From Lomentospora prolificans (lineage: Eukaryota > Ascomycota > Sordariomycetes > Microascales > Microascaceae), in assembly GCA_029532625.1 (NCBI GenBank), contig JARFXM010000003.1:4774001-4838000 (forward strand): a stretch of 64,000 bases of DNA, written 5' to 3'. Below the pieces are notes generated by a model, which was given only the letters and a program-made list of their open reading frames with translations, was not told the origin of the DNA and made no database searches. Shown here piece by piece: positions 1 to 13,079 of the stretch (position 1 is the stretch's first letter; each line of letters opens with the position of its first letter). The translations under genes were made by a program, and so were the position numbers.

Positions 1-3000
1 AAGCCATCTCGCCCTTTTTTGCGAGAGGGATCGCTCCGGTCTCGTTCCCACCAGATAGCCGTGTCATAGTTAAGCCCGGGGGCTTTGCCGTCATTGATGC
101 AATTGACCTAATAACGAGTCCAGAATAGAGGCTAGATATATCAGGTAAAACCAGCAGGATTACCCTCGACCTGGGGCTGGCGTGGTAAGTGGCGACCACT
201 AACAGCACGGCAATCAATAGGGCCTGAGTAGCCGAGGGAGCGAACTAGGCTGATCATACCTAGGGGTACAGCCGTCTCGCAGCGCGCGAGGTCAATGTGC
301 GGCAGCTCCCGTCCGACACTGTTCAAAGGTTCTTAATGGGCTGCAGGGCCTTGACAGCCCACATCAACACGCCTAGCGGCGAGGATCCGGGGAAAATTGG
401 GCGAGGTTTCTTCATCCAAAAAGTCAAGTTGGTGCAATTCTGTCAACAAGAAAGCGTCGAAAACTTGTGCCGAGTCGCCTCTTTCCGATTCTGGTTGGAT
501 TCGGCCCCGATTGACTGCGCTGGCTCGCAGCATGCTGTCAGTCGATTCCCTTGGCAGAGGGTGGTGGTACATACATATTGGATGGGACTGGACCCAGTGG
601 GCTTGACGTATTAACAATCGAATTGATGGTCCGCCCTCTCCCCGCAGTTAGCCTGTGCTGGGAGCACTTGTTTCGGGTCCTCCCTTCACACACGAGAAAA
701 TTGTGCGAAGAGAGAGAGAGAGCCACGGCTATCGGAAATTCGAGAGATCCAAAGGAAGGCGAGAAATTCCATTCGGTAAGGAAAACCTCGCTTTCGGATC
801 CAGAGGAATCTGTAGAGGCCATTATTTCTTGCTCCTTTGGCGACACCTGCTCTTCCGGGCTAACATCGGACGTGGAGGGCCACTCCCGAAAGATTGGTAA
901 GAGCCCATAACGACAAGTGAGAAAGCAGTCGGCAACGCGAGAACGACCAATTCTACCAAAACGAACCGGAAAAATCCGAATAACGAGAAAACTTTGGAAA
1001 AGAAAAGAAGAGGCAAGGAGGCCAAAAAGAAGGAGAAAAAAAGCCAGACACGGGCCGGGGGGTGGTGGCAGTTGGGTCATTTTATGTGAATTGAACTAAT
1101 ACCTCGAGACCCAGACCAGATACCTCCCTCTCCAACCTGCTCCTCCAGTCCCCCAGTCACCTCTTTGTTCATCTTGGTCTTGTCCTCCTCCACCCCCCTC
1201 CCTTCCACTCATGCTCAAGCGCTTCGGATGTCCTGTTGCTATTCTCTTCCCTTTTCCTTCTTTATTTACGTTCCCATGGCCGAGTTCTTGGCCAGCGTGG
1301 CCCGCGTCTTTTTCCGCTTATCGCTGTCAGCCTTGGTTCTTCCAAACTATCCTGAGTCAAACCAGCGTTCAGGGAGCGCGGAAACCTTGTCCAAGTCGCC
1401 GATGGGATCAGCTGAGATTGTGGGGATCCATGCTTCTAAACCTTCCTTTTCTCTGATTTTCTTTCCCATTTCCCCCCTTTTGCTTGTTTTCTCGGCGTCA
1501 TGGCTTCGCTTCGTCGCCCTTGTGTTTCGTGACTCCGGTGCTTGTCCTGGTCCCACGCCGCACTGGCAGTGACCCTCAATTTGCTTTCCACCAAAGAAAC
1601 CCATTGGATGCAGAGAAGCGTTTCGCGCCCTTTCGGGCAGCTGGGGAATGCCTAAACACGGCCCGGAAGCCACATTCTAATGCGGCGTGACGAAGAGTTC
1701 GAATACGTCGACGTACAGTTGCGAACATTATTACACGACGAAATATTTTTTTGACCTCTTACCCAGACCGAGTGCCATTTATTATTCCCGTTTTTACCTT
1801 GTCTAGGATTCCAGCCGCCCTCGCCGATGCGACAATTAGACAATTAGAATTGGAGAAAATCCCTCCATCCTAGCTGGGACCCATGGCGAATGCCATGTGC
1901 CGTTGACGAGGGACGCTATTTATTCATGGATGCTCGCTTGGCCCTCTTAGTGCCGACCAGGCCCATCTGCATGGTTCTGCGTGTAGTCTCCTCACTCTTT
2001 TCCTTTCGGTTGTAGGGAAACGGGTCATGTCGTCCCTCGTGAAGTGCGTAATTGCGTCCCATCAACGACTTTCACCACATGAGCGAGCTCGACGAGAAGA
2101 GTCTAGGTTGAACAAACCGTTCGGCCCTCGCCTATCTTGGTTGTCAAGCTTTCGCGATGATGTGCAAGACTATACGGAGCGAGAAAAAAGAAGAAGCAAA
2201 AAAAAGATAACGAGAACAACCGCAACCTCGAACGGGGGAGGCACTTGTCATGCGGGAGACTCAAACAGGCGGGAAAGCAACATGAACGACGGGGACGCCT
2301 GGCCGATCAATCCTTTCGCTTGTTAATATTCCCCATTTCTCACTCCCAATTGCGCCTCATTATATCCCCATCACATTGGATCAGCAGGCAGACGCAAATC
2401 AGGGCAGAAAGCCCATGTTTGTTTTTGTGTACAAGAACAAGACTTTCCTGCCCCACGGTGTGGTTACCGTTTGAAGCGATAGAGTAAGGAAGAAGAAACC
2501 GCCATCCCCACCGAAGACGCTAAGACGCACGAGATTGGAAAAATTCCCACTTTTCTTTGCCTCGACAGTTTGTATTAGAGAACTCCCGGTTTTTTTTTTT
2601 TTTTGGTTTCTGCCTTTCTGCGCGACCCGTTCATTGCGAGCATGACTGGCATATGAGTGGTTTTGAGAAATTGCCTTAAAAAATTCACCTTAATTTGAGA
2701 GCGTGTTGGAAGAGCAGGGGGCGCACGAAGAGGGCTTCGTCGCTCTCCCTTGACGATTCATTAGTCCCGATATTGAGCACGGCCAGGCCAGACCAATGTC
2801 ACCCTCGATGATGATGGCACCAACAGCTCAGCCAGCTGGGATGTGCCCATCGTTCCCTATCTCACCAAAGTAAAGTACCTAGATACCCTCGAAAGAAGGG
2901 GAATTATTCAACGAAGAATTCAACGTCTCTGGCATGCGAAATATCCAACGAGCCATTAAAACGCATGCAAGTACATTCGCCGCATCCTGCAATCTCCTCA

Positions 3001-5301
3001 CTTACGCATCACCATTGCTCAACGAGAAAGGTGAGCCCCATTTCCGTGGGCGGATGGCTGGCCTTGTTGTGGTCAGTGATCCCACCCCTGGTTGAACATG
3101 CCGTTTGGGTTCGGCCAACCGGCTTCATCCACGACAGTCCTAGTCGTTTGAGCCAGGTAACCCCCCATTTTTGCAGTTTTACATCGCCATTCTTCGTCCG
3201 GGGTTTGTGCCCTCCATGTCTGTTCCTTTTTGAGTCGCGCCCTGGGAACTTGTCATGTCAGGAGGCCAGGTGCATTTGCAATGATGTCGATGGTTGAGAG
3301 ACTTGGGGTGTAATTGGCAGATTTCTCAAGTTTCGTTCCTTATCCTAAAGTGTGATCTAACAGGTTGGAGATTTGAGAATGAATATCTGTGGATACCATG
3401 GTGAGTTTGAAATGCCTATCCTGGTCACAAGCTAGGGAGCGGAGCAGTCTATTATGTATATCCAACCGGCATGACTCCCGAAAATAAGATCTGGACTGAG
3501 CAGAATAAGCTGTATTAATAATGACACCAAAGGCATGGAGCCATCGAGAAGGGGAACTTGTCGGCGAGCGACAAACATCCAGTGGCCCAACAATGAGGTT
3601 CATGGTGACATGGACCTCGCTCCTGACAGAGATGGTGGGCGGATGAAACATACTGGACACGGAAGAACAATAAGACGGCCGTGGAGTTGGGGAACAAGTG
3701 CAGCTTGATGCAGCAGGCCTGCAGCCTTGCGCCAGTTTATATGCATGTAGTGTAAATAGTGTACACGGGCATTGGAAGTTGGGGTTAAAACTTGGCTTGC
3801 TCTCTGACGAAGGTCATTATTCCTCTATTGAATAAGGGATTTCTTTCCGTTTCTAGATGTAATCTAGTCTCGGTCGTACAAGTAGCTGATTGAACAGGTT
3901 TTAGCTCCGGTGCTCTCCGGCAGCCCGGCGGAACGGCCCAAGGCAAACGGAACTAAATTACGGCATCGTGCTCCCCGGTCAGGCGACTCTCCTACCTGAA
4001 AGCCGCAGTCTTCCATACGCATTAGTCCCCAAGAGCAAGGGATACATGGCTTCTTAGGGTTATAGTACAACTCTAAATTTTCTGAACCCGGCGTCGAGAT
4101 TCAACCATCATCTAGTCGGCTTTTTAAGTTGTAATCCATGACTAGGAATTCATGTAGCTAGGCTCGACGTCTACTGCAAGCTGGAAACGCGGAAGCAGCA
4201 CCAGCGATAGACACCCTTGCTTCGGTATTGATCAAGACACAGATTATAGTTAGAGAAATTAGCAAGCTATAGTTCTAGGCCCTACATGGTAAATAGCAAT
4301 ATGATTCTCGCCAGCTAGGCAATCCTCCATATGTAGCTCTCACCTCGAAAAGCTTTTCCGGATTGGCTCACTTGAGTTCCCATCACAACTCATTCTGTTT
4401 GCGTCAAAAAGCTTCGCCTTATTATATATAACTAATTTTACTACCCAAAGGTGATAGGGCCAATCGTTTGGCGTCAAGGGACACCCGATATCCGCTTCTC
4501 AACAAGATAGAAGGGTATTTATTGTCTCCTCACTTAGATTCATTGTGGCAGGACCGTACGGTCTTTGGGCCCGGGATATTCCACCTTGCACGCCTAGACT
4601 CGAAGGTTGATAATTTCAGGGTCATCATCGTCGTCAAGTCCATTCATCGGTAGTGAGTCGATGAGCCCCCCTCGCACAATACGAGATAAAGATTCCCCTA
4701 CCCTATTCAAGGTCGACTGATATTAAACTGCATTTGAAGTGTATCGACAAATGTACTCCCAGGATTGTCTTGAACCAAACAAACTTGTAAGTCGGAGACT
4801 ATCCATAGCTAGAGTGCTTAGACGTGTATTGGTCTCTCTCAAAACGGCTTTCCGTACTCCATATCGGGTTGAAGCTGGTCAATCCAAACCGGGCATTTTG
4901 CATTGAGGTTCGGTTAAAACACCTCTAATTAACCAGGAGGTCAAGATCAAGGGTTCGTGATTGTCCAACACTGACCAGTCGCAATCGGTCTCTTTCTTTT
5001 AGGAGGAGCTATACAAATGTCACTGGTTTATGCTCAGATCTTGGCATAGATGATCATCTTGCCGAATCGCGCGTTTGCTTATGCGACCTCTTCCATTTAC
5101 CTACCTAGTCTTACCACACGGCCATTCCTGGAAGTTTCGCAGACAATAGTAAAGAAATTTGAACTAGAGAAAACCGCGTATCTGGACATAAGGTGTAGAA
5201 AACGATATGTTTTCGCGAATCTTTACTGATATTATACGCTTCAATTCGGACCTCTAAGGCTGTGATGCGCCCAACATGCAACCTCTTGTGAATAATTGCA
5301 C
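1..5301. other. Long stretch without a supportable gene
   Basis: No open frame here shows a recognisable domain, good start context and consistent splice sites together. The part around 1,100-1,560 is pyrimidine-rich like a fungal promoter or leader. The part around 3,700-5,300 is AT-richer with many TA-containing words and stop codons in every frame, as in old repeat-derived sequence. A 100-codon minus-strand frame ends near 3,340 but resembles nothing I know. The last part also holds the 3' flank of UTP6. Confidence 0.5.
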
Positions 5302-6581
5302 TTATTGTGAGACCAACGCCTTCATATGCCCCAAAACCGTGGCAATTGCAGAATCTAGATCCTCCACACCTAATAGCGCATCTATCCAGCCGACCAACTT
5401 GGCCTGAAGCATAGCCTTGTCCTCGGTCGTATCCACCCCCTCTTTTAACCTGGCAAATACCATGCGTAGGCCACGAGGGAACTCGGCGGTATAAGGTGAT
5501 AAGCCGGCAACTGGCTGTCTGATGTAGCAGTAGTTGGTCTCTGCCGCGGTGGGATAACTCTCCTGCATGGCGTCTGTGACGTTTTGGAGAATCTTTGGGC
5601 CGGCAACGACGGTGGTAACAAAGTCGGAAAACATGTCGAAGAAGGTTTCTGCAGTTGCGGGGGAGAAGAACGCTTGCTTTCGGCTAACGTTAAAGATGGC
5701 GATGGGAATAGCGCCATCCAGAGCAGGATTATTGAGAGTCTGCTTCGTCTCGGCGTTGAATACCCTCTTCGTCTTCGATTCAAGCACGTCGGGATCGCGG
5801 ATTATGACACCGTCCTCGTCGACACCATCGTCTTCGCTATCGCTTCCACCCAGTCGCAGTTCATCGTCTTCGTCGATTTGACTCTCTTTGATGACATCCT
5901 CAGCCTTCTTTCCGGTATTCTTCTTCTCGTCCATCTTCTGTAGCCACTCCATCTCGCACCTCGCGTACTCGATCCACACTGTGCCATCCGCGACACAGAA
6001 TTTGCAACCTCGCATAAACAAGCTCCTCGCCGTCGCCATGTCACCATGGCCAGCAGATCTCCTTGCGGCAAGAACCCAAAGAGCCGAATCCGATGGCATG
6101 AGCCTTAGCATTTTTGTCATGACCCTCCTCCATCGTTTAGAGGCCTTGACCTTGGCCATGTAATCTAGGTACTCGATCCATAGTTCGCGGGCAAAACGGT
6201 GTCTCTCGATACCGCGATCGTAGATCTGGAGAATGCGAGACTGACTAGCGTGTGCGGAGTTGAGGTAGCCACGGAGCTTTAGGCGAATGCAGCGTTTCAG
6301 TCGAAGGGCGTCGAGCGATTGCTCCCACTTAGCGTACTGGGAAAAGTCGGAAGGTTGGCAGCCCTGGCCGAGGATTCGGTGCTCAAAATCGTTTCTCTTT
6401 TGGACTATGGTACGGATTTCTTCCTATGGAGACAAGCAGAAATTAATATGGTGAGCATATGCCATCATGGGTGGATGGTGTGGGTGCACACTTTTGAAAA
6501 GATTTCTTTCTCTTCCCACTCCCGTAGCTGGGGAACCGAGCGCTCGAGAAAGAAGCGCGCTTTCTCAGCGACGTTGGACAT
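5302..6581 (-). CDS. UTP6: U3 snoRNA-associated protein 6 (SSU processome, UtpB)
   Basis: This 403-residue protein is encoded by two exons, 6581-6492 and 6423-5302. The 68-bp intron has GTGTGC and CCATAG ends, and removing it keeps the frame. The N-terminus matches the Utp6 family: an acidic-aromatic start, then EEIRTIV followed by RNDFEHRI, then half-a-TPR (HAT) helices with W-E and Y-A pairs such as YAKWEQ, LWIEYLDY and VWIEYARCEMEW. An acidic insert (residues about 200-235) follows the HAT region. Utp6 belongs to the UtpB subcomplex that binds the U3 snoRNP and 35S pre-rRNA in the nucleolus for 18S rRNA maturation. The length is usual for the fungal family. The gene is divergent from CWH43 across about 1.15 kb. 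The start is the first ATG giving this conserved N-terminus. Assignment is firm from family resemblance. Confidence 0.93.
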
Positions 6582-7729
6582 GGCTGTTGCTGTGATTCTC
6601 TCCGCTAATTGCCAGAATTAATTGGGGAATTGGTGTATGGTGTTTGTTGCTCTTGCCGCTACTATTTTGGCTGTCGTCGTGAGGACCTCGAATAATTTTT
6701 TATTTTTTATTTTTTGTCCCTTCAGCCTCTCAGTTGCATGTGGGGCAGTCTTATCAGATAAGTGTGAGCTCCACTGTGGCTACGATTCCTTCATTAACGT
6801 CCCGTCAACGACTCTGGGACACGTGCGGGAGGAACGAAGATGGGGAACCCTGAGAGCAGAGCACGAGCCTTGGGTGCTACACCGGTACGGTACATACCGA
6901 TGGACACCGCGGACTCCGTTGTTCTTGCCGTGAAACAAAAAACCCTCCGACTGACATAATCGTGAGGGCGCACAGGGCAGCTTGCGGCCATGGTGTACAG
7001 TAAGACCGTGAAGCTTGGCAAGCTTGGCCCCACTGAAGTTGTCCAATCTTCCCCTCTGTCATAGTTTTGGGCCGAGGAGTCTAGGCCTGATTCTGGAAGT
7101 TAGACAGGCCTTTACAAGCTCCGCCAGCCGCTAATAGGAAATCATGAGCATCACCAAACAACCACTGTACTGTGGTGCCTGGCTGGCTTTGTTTGCCAAG
7201 ACTAGCTCCGTCATACCAGCAAGGTTTGGACAATAATACGGCGAACTTTTCCTCCCCTGGCAATTTAGCAATTGGACCGTGACAGTGGTCGTGGGGCACC
7301 GTGGAGCACCGTGGAAGGGAAGATGGCCTACCTGGGCCAAGGCTTTTGGTATGGGTCTGGGACTGGGTCACGGAGACTTGGATGGACACTTGCAGAATGA
7401 TGTCTCAACACGCGCTGATGTATTTTTCCCCCATCATCCGAGGAATCCGGACCTAGGCTTTCTGGGTAGTAAATTACTTCGCAGAACCACTTCTTTCTTT
7501 CCCCTCGATCTTCTTCCTCTTTTGTTTCTTTTTGTTCTTCCTTTCCCCAGGCCCTTTTACTGTCTATAAGCTCTGCTTTCCAATGGGTGTCGGCCGGTGA
7601 CCATTCCACCCGTGGCTGCTCTCACCTCTCTTTCCCACCCTTCCCTTCGTCGTTCCCTGTTTCTCCCCTCACCCTGCCCCCGGACTGCGCTTTGTCTGAG
7701 CTGTCTCCATCACCGTCGGCACCTCCACC
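6582..7729. promoter_or_regulatory. Divergent intergenic region UTP6 / CWH43
   Basis: About 1.15 kb between two outward-facing genes. It includes a short direct repeat of GCACCGTGGA near 7,295-7,315 and a pyrimidine-rich tract (about 7,490-7,690) just upstream of the CWH43 start, typical of fungal core promoters and leaders. Short open frames on both strands overlap each other and look like noise. Confidence 0.5.
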
Positions 7730-10700
7730 ATGGCGGGCTACAAAGACAAAGACGGTGGCGTAGTGCTGTCTTTCAATGGCACTTGGGTCTCTTGGTCGCA
7801 CACAGTCGTGGCTTACAGTAAGTGCAACATCAGTTGATTTTCGGCGTTGCGCGAAGCTCGCAGCTATTTTGGTAGCTATTTGGCAAGCTCCAGACACTCG
7901 TGTTGTGTTGGCGCCGGTGCTGCCGCTGCCACCACACTGCCAGCGCAGGTTGACGCAAACAATGCAAGCATGAAGGCAGCTCCGATTTTGGGCCTAGGTA
8001 TGCTGACGCCATCTCCACCTGTAGCCGCCTTTCTCTCCGCTCTCATTGTCGGTTCGACGCTTCACTACCACAAGATTGTAAAGAATGAGTGGTTTGGCTA
8101 CCCTGACGAGTGGTTTCCCTCAGTTTCCGCGACGATTGGCGACCGATACCCCGAGCGATCGCTATTCCAGCTCTTCATTGCAATCACTTCAGGTACTGTG
8201 CCACCCGCCTTCCCACCCACCCCCTGCGAATATCCCCAACCACGACAATAAATTGCGGAGTTCCTTGGCGGAAATGCATAGGTGCTCCAGGCATAATACT
8301 AACATGCTTGGCTTGTGCCGCGCAACAACAGGTCCACGATTCGCACTTGTCGGACTATGGTACCTCCTCACTCGAAAACCGGGCCATGCGCTGCCAAAGT
8401 TCGTCGCCGCCATGGGCCTTTTCCGAACCTTTACGTGCGGCGGCTGGACTTATGTTACTTCCACCGATGACCACGACTATCACGATATCTTTATGATTGC
8501 CTACCTCGTGGCCACCTTGCCATGGACTTTGGGTTGCATTGCTCTGAGCCCCGCGAATACGAAGGCTATTAAGTACCGGAAATACCTTGCTGCTGCCTTC
8601 TTCGGCACCCTGGTCCCTATGGTGTACTTCTTCCTTCAGCATAAGATTCACCGAGTCCCTGGAGGTATGGAACTCACCGCTTTCACTATTACTCTGTGGC
8701 TCCACAACTCCTGTGTTGGCGCTCTCGTGCTGACGGTTTACTAGCTTACACCATCTACTCTTTCTTCGAATGGTCCCTCATCCTTTTCGATATCGCCTTC
8801 GATTCCGTAACCGCTCTCGATTTCTCGACCTTTGAGGTAGTGGTGAAGGATGTCAAGGGTGTGACTACGGGGTACGTGCAATGGTTTCCGAAATGAGAGC
8901 GACGTGTACAATACCGCCACATCTCAATTGTCCTTCTTGTTACACCAGAACACAGAATATACCGGGGTACGGTCTGGGGTTGCCCCAGCTTTCCTCTCTA
9001 CTGCTGCTTTTCCCATGCTACGTATGAGCCAATTGGGAAGAATCGTATCTAAGCCATTTTTTGTTACTTTTGCAGATATGCGAACGGTGTACCATCAGCG
9101 GTGATTGAAAAAGAGTATGACGAACCCTCCGATCCAACAAAAAAAAAAGAAATAAAAGCGTATCGCGCGAACCAAAACTAGACCGGGAATGCTGATAGGA
9201 TGTGTTTATGCAGGAAGGAGTTGCCACTCGGCAGTATCTGGTCTCTACGATTTACATGGGCTGAAGCGTTTGACACCGCCGCCGAGGTCTACCATGGAGT
9301 ATGCGCGATGAACTGATCCTGAGGTTGATCTTCTCACTAACCCGCCTTCACAGTACGTCTTTTGGTCCATCGTAACGAGTTTGGGGGTTACCGTCTGGTG
9401 TAAGTTGCTCCGCTTCGCTGCTCCCCTACTAGGCGCTAATTTGCAAAGACTTCCCGCTCTGGCACATGGGCATTTCGGGCTATGAAGCCTTGATTATGAC
9501 AACGACGGCGCCGCTCCTTCTTGCGAACCAGTCACTGCGACCCGTCCTTGTCCAGAACCAGCGCGCTCTCCACCTCGCATCACTCGCTGGTGTCGCTGCC
9601 TATCTTGTCGAAATGCCAGAGATCCGTCTGTTCATTGTCGGTTTCGGAGTTTCCTTGTCGTGTCTTGCTTGGGCGACCACATTCTACGCCGAGTCTATAC
9701 ACGACGTTAGGCTCGAGTCTAAAATTCTCGGCTTGGTGGTCGGCCTAATCTTGTCCTCAACGATGAAGTTCACGTGGTGGACCAACAATCCCATCTGGCC
9801 GATTATGCATGCGGCTAACGGTGGCTGGAATGGGACGGGCCTTCTCCTCGGTATTTTGGCTGCGTTGAGATTTACGCGCAGAGCGCCATTGACTTCTGGA
9901 GAAGGGCCCGTATTAACCAGGGGGGGTTCTGCCATCCTTGCTGCTTGCGGATTTGGGGGCTTGTTCTTTGGTCTGCACTCGCTCCTTTCGGATTCTAGCA
10001 CCATGATTCTGTGGGTGTGGGAGGGGTTCCCTATTCGCGGACCCTACTCGTCCACCCACGGTTGGTGCACCGTAGCTGCCATGAGCGCCGGCCTCATCGC
10101 CAGCCTGTACCGACCCGGCCTCTTCACGAGCTGGCCGGCGTACGCTGTTGGCTGCGCGGGTGCGGCGGTTCTCACTCTCTACCCTGACTGGTTCGGCTAC
10201 TATGGCGCTCTTACCATCGCCACCTACCTCATGTCAATCTGCATTCCCTTCATCAAAAACGCCGCGCGACAGAACCCTGTAACGACGTTCGGTGTTGGGT
10301 TCCTAATCTACAACTTTATGGTGCTTTTCCACGTCTGGGTGGTTGCCTATGCCTTCGTACCCGGCGGACCCCTCGTCCGGGAGCGCACCGACTGGGTCAT
10401 GATGAGCATGATGGCTCTTATTGGCTGTGGCGTGTATGATGTCAACGCGCAACAGGCAGTAGGCGAGCGGCCCCTAAAGAGGCAGTCGCCTTCTCAGTAT
10501 AAGAAGTACCATTCGGCCGCAGCCGCTCTTATAAACATTCTCTTCCTCTGCGCGACGGTCAGGCGCGTGCCGTCCAACGATTACACTCCTTACCACGCCG
10601 AGGACCGCCTCATTACGGCGGGTATCTGGACAATTCACTTCTCGCTCGATAATGACATGTGGTCATCAGAGTACCGCATGCGCGACCTCATCAAAGAGCT

Positions 10701-11445
10701 CGAGATAGACGTTGTCGGCCTCCTCGAGTCGGATCTTCAGCGTATCATCATGGGTAACCGTGATACGACGCAGTTCCTCGCCGAAGACTTGGGCATGTAT
10801 GTTGATTATGGCCCGGGCCCGAACAAACATACATGGGGTGCCGCCCTCCTCAGCAAGTTCCCCATCCTCAACTCCACGCACCACCTCCTTCCCAGCCCCG
10901 TGGGAGAGCTCGCGCCGGCGATTCACGCGACACTCGATGTCTACGGACGCCTCGTCGACGTTTTCGTTTTCCACTCCGGTCAGGAAGAGGACCCTGAGGA
11001 TAGGAGACTCCAGAGCGAGTACATGTCCAAGCTCATGGGCTCAACAGATCGACCCGCGATCCTCCTCTCGTACCTCGTGACGGAACCGCTCAAGGGCAAC
11101 TACAACAAGTATGTGTCGGCGGAATCCGGCATGCACGATGTCGACCCCACGGACTGGGACCGTTGGTGCGAGTACATTCTGTTCAAGGGCCTGCAACGCG
11201 TGGGGTACGCGCGTGTTAGCCGCAGCTCCATCACAGACACAGAGTTGCAGGTAGCTAAGTTTGTGGTGCCCGAGACGGAGGCTAAGAGCGCGGAACTCGA
11301 GGCGCTTGACATGAAGACGAGGAACAAGCGGGTCATTGAAGCCGATGTGCCCCAGGGTTGGCGATTCCCAGCCATGTTCCGGGGCGACGGCGTGCGCGGC
11401 CACCAGTACCATGTGTTCCCAGAGCCAAGGTATTACAAGCCGTAA
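7730..11445 (+). CDS. CWH43: Cwh43-type GPI-anchor lipid remodelling protein
   Basis: I reconstruct eight exons: 7730-7817, 8025-8192, 8332-8664, 8745-8871, 9076-9114, 9214-9298, 9354-9399 and 9449-11445. They sum to 2,883 nt and give 960 residues, close to the yeast protein. The N-terminal half is a Frag1/DRAM/Sfk1-like multi-spanning membrane region. The middle has many further membrane segments (GFGVSLSCLAW, AYAVGCAGAAVLTLYP). The C-terminal part from about residue 690 has the endonuclease/exonuclease/phosphatase-like fold seen in Cwh43, with GIWTIHFSLDND, DVVGLLESD and a C-terminal GVRGHQYHVF. In yeast, Cwh43 puts ceramide into GPI anchors in the early secretory pathway. Several introns have good CTAAC/CTGAT branch points (for example near 8,300 and 9,195). 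Exons 5-7 are tiny (39, 85 and 46 nt), so automated models may miss them. Confidence 0.95.
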
Positions 11446-13079
11446 TCAGAATTGCTCAATGCAATGTTTTAATCCGAGTTGTTGAGAGTGGGATTGGGGT
11501 CATATTCCCTTGATTGTCTGTCGCTATATAAGGATACCGAATGCATTGGGGGTCGCTTAATGATAAGGGGAGGCTACGGGGCGTTCATTTTTCATTTTTT
11601 TATACATCTCACTATTATTCCCCCAGGGCTGTTTTATGGAATGTAGGCAGGAGGTGGAGGAATTTGGCACTTTCTACTGTATTTTTTTCTACTCAAAATC
11701 CCTTAGTTTTAATGCGAGACGCCTGATCTTGACGACTGAGGGAAGACTCTATCTTACTCTGGGGTGAAAGCTGTGGATGGCGAGATCGGTGACTTGGGAG
11801 AGCTCCTCTGGATGCGCCCTACCTGTTCACCGCATGGCGACAAAGGACGGTTTATAGGAGCTAACCATGCAGAGCCAGGTACATGCGACCATACCCGCAG
11901 GAATACTCGGAACCCCGTCTGCTCTTCCCCAGATAAGCCTGCGAGGGCCAGATTAGTAGCTTGGTCGGTGACGACAGGCGAATCCCTGGTGTTGCATGTA
12001 TTTTTGTAACTTTTTTCTTTTCTTCGTCTAGCTTTTCGTTCTTTCGCTTGCTTTTTTCACCTACCAACCTTTTTATTTACCAACTTTTTTGCTTGGACCT
12101 ATATCTCTAGCTCGCTCCGGACACAATCTTTCTCGCTAGTAGTGCGACTTCCGGTGCGGCTTCCGTTGGGGTCCAGATGCAACCCGGGGATCTTTTGTGC
12201 TAGGACGCCCGGACAACGGCTCAAGGATCTCTGGGCCGAGATGAGGGGTTAGTGGGTTATATAATTTCCCTCTGAATGTTCTACTCAGGACTCGCGGAAG
12301 AGCACTGGTGGTTGGAGTATCCTCTTTTGGTGTTTTTGACTTGTTTCACGGAAGACCCGGCTCGGCTCAAGAGGCCGGGGCCGAAAAAAAGAGTGGAGTT
12401 GCCCCCGATGGCCGACAAGCCAATGGGACAATGGCAGTCGTAAAGTAAATTCGCCCATTGGAGAAGCAGAATTCCCAAAGCGGGAGAAATACGAGGGCAA
12501 GGGACGGTTCACTTCCCCCTTATCTTACCCTATCATACCTTTTGTTAAAACAAAAAGCGTGCCAGTAAGGTTCGGCTGGAAGGATCGAAGGAGAGCCAAG
12601 CCAAGCCAAAAGAAAGATAACAAGAGCCCGGGTTAATGTGGAGAATCCGGGGAATGATGCGAGTGTGTACGCACCACCGAATGTAGCCGACGCTAAGCCG
12701 CCCCGGCCATTCGCCCTCGATTTCATGACGTATCGCGCTAAAACACGGGGTAACGTGGTGAATACGTGGTATTGACCGCCGCAATGCCGTGGGAAGCCGG
12801 GGAGAAAAGGATGAATTCGGTGGGTTTTGGGCGGGTTTGGTAGGGATGGAGGTGGTACGGAATTTGGGATGAGACTGCGGAATCAAGGTGATGTGATGAT
12901 GAGGGGATAGCAAAAGGGGTCACGCAGCGTGAATAAATATCGGGTAGATCTAGGGTCTGTTGGAGGTTTGGGGAATTTGTTTTCTTGATAGTTTTGTTAG
13001 CTCATTGACACCTGAGAGATTGTGTGTGTCTCCATGATAGACTTATAGGAATTCGGGTTGACTTGGATTCTTGAGCGAG
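11446..13079. other. Intergenic, 1.6 kb upstream of P450
   Basis: This holds the CWH43 3' flank and the P450 promoter region. The short open frames have no recognisable content. A T/C-rich stretch lies at about 12,000-12,100. No repeat or RNA gene was seen. Confidence 0.5.

Noticed and set aside
538..1080. A 180-codon minus-strand frame
   Set aside because: Low complexity and hydrophobic start without a homologue I recognise, overlapped by equally long frames on the other strand.
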